Assembly: GCA_947624635.1 (NCBI GenBank) | Contig: CANQLF010000075.1 | Span: 1 to 9,260 of the forward strand | Length of the DNA: 9,260 nt | Direction of reading: 5' to 3' | Source of the DNA: an uncultured Bacilli bacterium | GTDB lineage: Bacteria; Bacillota_I; Bacilli_A; RF39; UBA660 | Part shown: piece after piece, positions 6,140 to 9,260 of the stretch | Position numbering within the stretch: the first letter of the stretch is position 1 | Layout: every line of letters starts with the position of its first letter | Notes under the pieces: generated by a model | The model's database searches: none | What the model saw: the letters and a program-made list of their open reading frames with translations, nothing else | Told to the model about the DNA's origin: nothing | Made by a program: the position numbers and the translations under genes

Positions 6140-6940
6140 AATTATATGCATAATAGTTATTAAAATAGTATTTATATTAAATAGTACAGGAATTATTAAT
6201 GATATAGTAAATAATACATATTTAATTTTTTTATTAATTCTGAAATCACTATAAAATATTTTTTTTAAATAATCTACTATTTTAAATTTAGTAATTAAAA
6301 GTGCAAAAATAATTGCTCCTGAAAAATTTAGAATAATATCATCGATATCTAGTGATCCAGTACTTGTTAAAACTTGTAATAGTTCTATTAATATTGTTGT
6401 AATAAATATTATAGTCATTTGTCTAAATATATTTTTATATTTATCATTTTTAAACATTAATAGTATTGATAAGGGTATTAACATAACTATATTAGCATTA
6501 AAATAATATTTTGTAATATGAACAAAAGGTTCATAATATTTAATGGAAAACGCTACATTACTTATAAATCTATCAATATTTAAATTTATATCTAATCTAT
6601 ATATAAATATTGTTAAACTAATTAATAATACTAAGTATAATATCATGTAATAATTGATATTTTTATTATATATTTCTTTTTTATTTTTTATTAATCCATA
6701 TGAAAATATTAATAGTGTTAATGATAAGATTAGTGTAATTGCATTAAATCTATTTAATTTAAATGTTAACCATCCTAGATCTATTGATAATATAAAAATA
6801 TAAGATATACTTGTTAATAACAATATTATATTTTTAGTATCTGTTATTTTATCTTTGAATAAATCTTTTTTATAATATTTATATAATATGTATAAAACTA
6901 ATGACAAAATTAAAACTATTAAATAAATTATATATTTCAT
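6134..6940 (-). CDS. VanZ-family integral membrane protein
   Basis: The 268-residue, highly hydrophobic protein has about eight predicted membrane helices. The VanZ signature spans residues 149-215: ANIVMLIPLSILL with N150 and P156, then E186-L-L-Q189, then SLDIDDIILNFSG with D198, D200, D201 and N205. The first 120 residues are extra N-terminal helices beyond the VanZ core. VanZ of Enterococcus gives low-level teicoplanin resistance, but most homologues are outside glycopeptide clusters and have no proven job; no other van genes are here. ATG 6940 overlaps the nitroreductase stop as ATGA and has no clear ribosome site of its own, so translation is probably coupled to that gene. Confidence 0.85.
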   Translation of the reverse strand: MKYIIYLIVLILSLVLYILYKYYKKDLFKDKITDTKNIILLLTSISYIFILSIDLGWLTFKLNRFNAITLILSLTLLIFSYGLIKNKKEIYNKNINYYMILYLVLLISLTIFIYRLDINLNIDRFISNVAFSIKYYEPFVHITKYYFNANIVMLIPLSILLMFKNDKYKNIFRQMTIIFITTILIELLQVLTSTGSLDIDDIILNFSGAIIFALLITKFKIVDYLKKIFYSDFRINKKIKYVLFTISLIIPVLFNINTILITIMHIIK

Positions 6941-7443
6941 AAATATTCAACTATCTCATCAAGTTCTTTTCTTACATTATGCATAGGGTTTTCAGTATAA
7001 TCTATAGCTCTATATCCAAGATTAATAATACATATAGGAATTATTCCATCACTTAAATTAAATAATTCTTTAGTTTTATTTTTATCGAAGTTTTCTATCC
7101 ATATATTATCTACTTCTAAATTTGTTGCTTCTAACATCATATGAGTTGCGCATATTACTGCATCCATTTCGTAAGTTGAATAATCATCTTTTTTATATGC
7201 AATATCTTTATTTGAACAAACTAATAAACATATTTTGGCATTATATCTGCAAGGAGTTACCATATCTATTTTTTCTAAATAATCATTAGATCTTATAACA
7301 TATATTTTTTGTGGTTGAATATTTTTTGCAGTAGGTGCAAAGTTACCTGCAATTAAAATTTTGTTTAGTAAATCATCACTGACTAATTTATCACTAAATT
7401 TTCTTATTGAACATCTTTCTTTTATTACTTTTTCAAATTCCAT
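6937..7443 (-). CDS. Nitroreductase-family flavoprotein
   Basis: At 168 residues this is a compact member of the FMN-dependent nitroreductase family, which reduces nitro groups, quinones or flavins with NAD(P)H. ERCSIRKFSDKLV (9-21) carries the Arg and Ser residues that hold the FMN phosphate, APTAKNIQPQKIYVI (36-50) is the following conserved segment, and a NLGY at 141-144 precedes a short C-terminal tail. The length is at the lower end for the family, with no insertion between helices. The natural substrate cannot be told. AGAGGA sits 6-7 nt before ATG 7443, and an extended -10 promoter (7478-7486) lies 35 nt upstream. The gene overlaps the VanZ-family gene by 4 bp, so the two form a coupled pair. 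Confidence 0.9.
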   Translation of the reverse strand: MEFEKVIKERCSIRKFSDKLVSDDLLNKILIAGNFAPTAKNIQPQKIYVIRSNDYLEKIDMVTPCRYNAKICLLVCSNKDIAYKKDDYSTYEMDAVICATHMMLEATNLEVDNIWIENFDKNKTKELFNLSDGIIPICIINLGYRAIDYTENPMHNVRKELDEIVEYL

Positions 7444-7477
7444 AAATATCCTCTTTTCTATTATTACGTCTAAATAT

Positions 7478-7506
7478 ATTATAGCAAAAAGTCCTTAATT
7501 TGATAA
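7478..7506 (-). promoter_or_regulatory. Promoter of the nitroreductase-VanZ pair
   Basis: TGCTATAAT on the minus strand (7486-7478) is a perfect -10 with extended TGn. Seventeen bases upstream is TTATCA (7506-7501), four of six matches to a -35. The -35 and spacer are shared with the terminator hairpin of the collagen-like gene. Confidence 0.65.
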
Positions 7507-7514
7507 AGACTTTT
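7487..7514 (-). terminator. Hairpin terminator of the collagen-like gene, overlapping its stop codon
   Basis: AAAAGTCTTT (7514-7505, minus strand) pairs with AAGGACTTTT (7496-7487) as a 10-bp stem with one G-U pair around an 8-nt loop; one more T follows before GC. The stop TGA (7516-7514) overlaps the stem by one base. The free T tract is short, so termination may be partial. Confidence 0.5.
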
Positions 7515-8746
7515 CATCCTAAATATACTAATATAAGTGAAACTATTGGATTTACAAAATAAGAATCTGATGATGTATATATTATATTTGGAGTTGTTAA
7601 ATATACTGATTTTTTAGAGAAATTAAATAGTTCTACTTTTTCTTTAGATGTATCTTTAATTACTATTACACCTTGAGCTTTTAATTGTACTACTTTTTCA
7701 TCATATATATATTCACTCGCACCAGCATATAAAATATTTTCTCCAACTTTTCTAAAACCTATTGATATAAAGTCTTCGTTTGGATTAAATGAACCTGATT
7801 TTTTTACATATCCTGTTATTATAATATCTACTTTATAAACTCCCTCTTTAGAAAAACTTATTGTGTTATCATCTTTATTTAATTCATATATTCCTGATGT
7901 ATCTACTGCTTCTCTTTCTATTGGGAATCTACTGTTAGGTTTTACTTCGTATTCATTTTGTGGTAAATCACTATTAAACGCTACAAAGTATCCTGTTTGT
8001 ATTACTTCTGGTCCTGGTGGTCCGGTCGGTCCAATATCTCCTTTTTCTCCTGGAAGTCCGTCTTCACCCTTTTCACCTTTATCACCTTTAGGTCCTTTTA
8101 TCGGTCCGACATAATTCCAATTTTGTGTTATATCATCCCAGACATATAAATCTCCATCTACTAAATAAGCATCATTTTTATCACCAGTAGGATGTTTTTT
8201 AATTAAATCTTCATAAGTATTAAATGAACCTTTTATTGTTACACTTCCACCAGCAGGTCCTGGGTCTCCCCTGTCACCTTTTGGACCAGGACTTCCTGTA
8301 GCGCCATCAACTCCATCAAATCCTCTTGGTATTGTAAAATCTAATATGTGTTCCGTACCTACTTTATGATCTGTTATAACTACATCTGTCCCAGGTTCTC
8401 CAGTATTTACATTTCTAACTACCAAAGTATCAGAAATACCGGGAAGACCCATTCTTCCATCTAATCCACGTTCACCTTTTTCTCCTCTTTCACCTTTTGG
8501 TCCTGGTTTTCCTCTAGGTATTAAAAATTCTAATTTTACATCATCATCTGTTCCAGTATTTACTACTTCAGCATCAGAATCTGAATCCATCGTCTTAGTT
8601 GATACAACTTCTATTTTCGCACTGGCTGGTCCAGTTGGTCCAATAGGTCCTTGTGGTCCCGCTGGTCCAGTTGGTCCAATAAAACTATAATGACACATTG
8701 CACATGGATTTATTTTATTCATATTATTACCACAAGATTTGAGCAT
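7514..8746 (-). CDS. Collagen-like surface or exosporium-type protein with C1q/BclA-like head
   Basis: The 410-residue protein has four Gly-X-Y blocks, at about 24-41, 79-103, 142-167 and 218-247, which would form collagen triple helices. Between them are two similar beta modules, each ending in a PRG motif (about 43-79 and 105-142), and a module at 172-213 (FNTYEDL, HPTGDKNDAYLVDGDLYVWDD) that recurs in phage-tail and collagen-like proteins of Firmicutes. Residues 250-410 form a beta-rich C-terminal head resembling the trimeric C1q/TNF-like BclA domain. There is no signal peptide: the N-terminus has cysteines at 5, 15 and 18, so assembly on a spore or cell surface by another route is possible but unproven. 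The ribosome site AGGAAGGAG before ATG 8746 is strong. A hairpin follows the stop. The gene directly follows the candidate DGR target. Confidence 0.88.
   Translation of the reverse strand: MLKSCGNNMNKINPCAMCHYSFIGPTGPAGPQGPIGPTGPASAKIEVVSTKTMDSDSDAEVVNTGTDDDVKLEFLIPRGKPGPKGERGEKGERGLDGRMGLPGISDTLVVRNVNTGEPGTDVVITDHKVGTEHILDFTIPRGFDGVDGATGSPGPKGDRGDPGPAGGSVTIKGSFNTYEDLIKKHPTGDKNDAYLVDGDLYVWDDITQNWNYVGPIKGPKGDKGEKGEDGLPGEKGDIGPTGPPGPEVIQTGYFVAFNSDLPQNEYEVKPNSRFPIEREAVDTSGIYELNKDDNTISFSKEGVYKVDIIITGYVKKSGSFNPNEDFISIGFRKVGENILYAGASEYIYDEKVVQLKAQGVIVIKDTSKEKVELFNFSKKSVYLTTPNIIYTSSDSYFVNPIVSLILVYLG
8625..8681. repeat. Two 21-bp direct repeats in the first collagen block
   Basis: The same 21 bp occurs at 8625-8645 and 8661-8681, 36 bp apart (start to start). 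It encodes Gly-Pro-Thr-Gly-Pro-Ala triplets. The period equals 12 residues or four Gly-X-Y units, so recombination between copies would shorten or lengthen the first collagen block in frame. Confidence 0.75.
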
Positions 8747-8766
8747 ATTATTCTCCTTCCTATGAT

Positions 8767-8841
8767 ATTATATTAAAATCTATTTTATTTAATAATTATT
8801 TAAAACCATTATATATAATATATTTTATATTTTTATGGCAA
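8767..8841 (-). promoter_or_regulatory. Promoter region of the collagen-like gene (position uncertain)
   Basis: The 172-bp gap 8747-8918 is AT-rich. Candidates on the minus strand are TATAAT at 8772-8767, 21 nt before the ATG but with a poor -35, and TTGCCA at 8841-8836 (five of six for a -35) with only TTATAT at 17-bp spacing. A 16-bp sequence at 8812-8797 is shared with the ABC exporter promoter. No strong terminator for the upstream gene is seen, only AT-only hairpins, so read-through is also possible. Confidence 0.3.
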
Positions 8842-8918
8842 TCACTTAAAAATTTTTACAATTTTTATAAGAAAAAATCTAGTATGTATTTTTAATTTAC
8901 ACACTAAATTTTTATATC

Positions 8919-9260
8919 TTATCCAATAACCCATGGATTGTTTATTGTTCCAGGTATTTCTTCTGAATTTGTATTATATGAAAATGGTGCATCTGCACTT
9001 ATTGTTATAACCGGACGAGCTGCCGCATCACCCGTGCTAGCGACGTGGTCGACGTAAAAGTACAGGTAGCCAGAGCGAGAAGACCAGTGGAATGCGAAAG
9101 CGGAAGAGTCCAGCGAAATTGTCCAAAACCAAGTATTATTGTTTAAATATGTTGTATTATTTGTTACTTCTTTATTATATAAAGCTCCAGCATATACCAT
9201 TTCATCTGCACTTATTAATCCTGCTTTTGCTCTTACTTTATCTTCATCTCTTGCACATTT
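8919..9260 (-). CDS. C-terminal part of a surface protein with a C-type-lectin-like variable domain (candidate DGR target; 5' end off the right edge)
   Basis: The reading frame is open from the right edge to TAA at 8921-8919, giving 113 residues. A Met codon at 9200 is internal: the 20 codons before it (KCARDEDKVRAKAGLISADE) continue the same protein. The pattern of GLISADEMVYAGALYN, then WFWTIS (44-49), then SGYLYFYV (63-70), then ARPVITISAD (81-90) resembles the FGE-sulfatase/DUF1566 type of C-type-lectin fold found at the end of many gut Firmicute surface proteins. In such proteins the segment between the WT.S and RPV motifs forms the ligand-binding face and is the part rewritten by diversity-generating retroelements. 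Here that segment (residues about 49-84) has base and codon use utterly unlike the rest of the window. A short tail (GTINNPWVIG) closes the protein. The start, signal peptide and any anchor are outside. Confidence 0.75.
   Translation of the reverse strand, partial: KCARDEDKVRAKAGLISADEMVYAGALYNKEVTNNTTYLNNNTWFWTISLDSSAFAFHWSSRSGYLYFYVDHVASTGDAAARPVITISADAPFSYNTNSEEIPGTINNPWVIG
9009..9121 (-). other. Candidate DGR variable region (adenine-depleted, GC-rich patch)
   Basis: By hand count, 9011-9121 has 64 G+C of 111 bases (about 58%) and only 14 A on the coding strand (about 13%), while the flanking coding sequence is strongly A-rich. T stays near 30%, so it is A specifically that is missing. 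Fifteen of 36 codons between the TCG at 9116 and the GTT ending at 9009 end in C (NNC), as expected if AAC codons of a template were randomised at A. Switches back to AT-rich codons are abrupt on both sides. The right boundary may extend to the TGG codons at about 9131. No template copy is in the window. Confidence 0.65.

Noticed and set aside
7863..8114. Plus-strand open frame rich in Pro, Gly and Ser
   Set aside because: It is the complement of Gly-X-Y codons, a typical artefact over collagen-like genes.
8860..8910. AT-only hairpins as a terminator for the variable-protein gene
   Set aside because: The stems have no G-C pairs and no clear T tract follows in the right place. They are expected by chance in this composition.
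8919..8950. Short inverted repeats around CCATGG after the variable region as a DGR target cruciform
   Set aside because: The stems are only 4-6 bp and interrupted, so this is not convincing against the AT-rich background.
9011..9121. GC-rich patch as an assembly chimera or foreign insertion
   Set aside because: The minus-strand frame runs through it without interruption and it falls exactly between conserved motifs of one fold. Loss of A with T retained is not what a generic high-GC insert would show.
9200..9200. Met codon as the start of a 93-residue gene
   Set aside because: The frame is open upstream to the window edge, the residues before it continue a known C-terminal pattern (GLISADEMVYAG), and no ribosome site precedes it.
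8900..9260. Template repeat or DGR reverse transcriptase within the window
   Set aside because: I looked for a second copy of the variable-region edges (for example GCTCGTCCGG) and for reverse transcriptase motifs in both strands and found none.

Overview
The window is very AT-rich and reads like a low-GC Gram-positive bacterium (Bacillota), probably an uncultured gut lineage. The gene content fits this: an NPxTx-type surface protein, a collagen-like protein, VanZ, a GH3 lipoprotein-like hydrolase, and Shine-Dalgarno/TATAAT signals throughout. TGA is used as a stop at 6134, 6937 and 7514, so the standard bacterial code applies and this is not a Mycoplasma-type code. All nine coding sequences lie on the minus strand and are read from right to left.

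Layout in transcription order. (1) 9260-8919: 3' end of a surface-type protein whose C-terminal C-type-lectin-like domain contains an abrupt GC-rich, adenine-poor patch. This is the hallmark expected of the variable region of a diversity-generating retroelement (DGR). (2) 8746-7514: collagen-like protein with four Gly-X-Y blocks and a C1q/BclA-like head, ending in a hairpin terminator. (3) 7443-6134: nitroreductase-family protein overlapping a VanZ-family membrane protein by 4 bp (ATGA). (4) 5996-4704: secreted protein with a signal peptide and a C-terminal NPKTYD-plus-membrane-helix anchor. Its promoter has a perfect -35, a 17-bp spacer holding a run of nine G, and a near-perfect -10, so it looks phase-variable. 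(5) 4618-2614: a cysteine-free carboxymuconolactone-decarboxylase-family protein, an HD-domain phosphohydrolase and thioredoxin reductase, probably one transcript ending in a terminator at 2584-2619. (6) 2461-1085: membrane-anchored family 3 glycoside hydrolase (NagZ-like). (7) 1009-1: ABC exporter, cut by the left edge just as the ATPase domain begins.

The right-hand half is therefore a cell-surface and variability region, with two apparently independent ways of generating diversity: targeted mutagenesis of a ligand-binding fold, and on/off switching of an anchored protein by promoter slippage. The left half is housekeeping: thiol redox, cell-wall glycan turnover and export. No reverse transcriptase, template repeat, tRNA, rRNA, CRISPR array or transposase is visible in the window. 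The longest gap between genes is about 170 bp (8747-8918).
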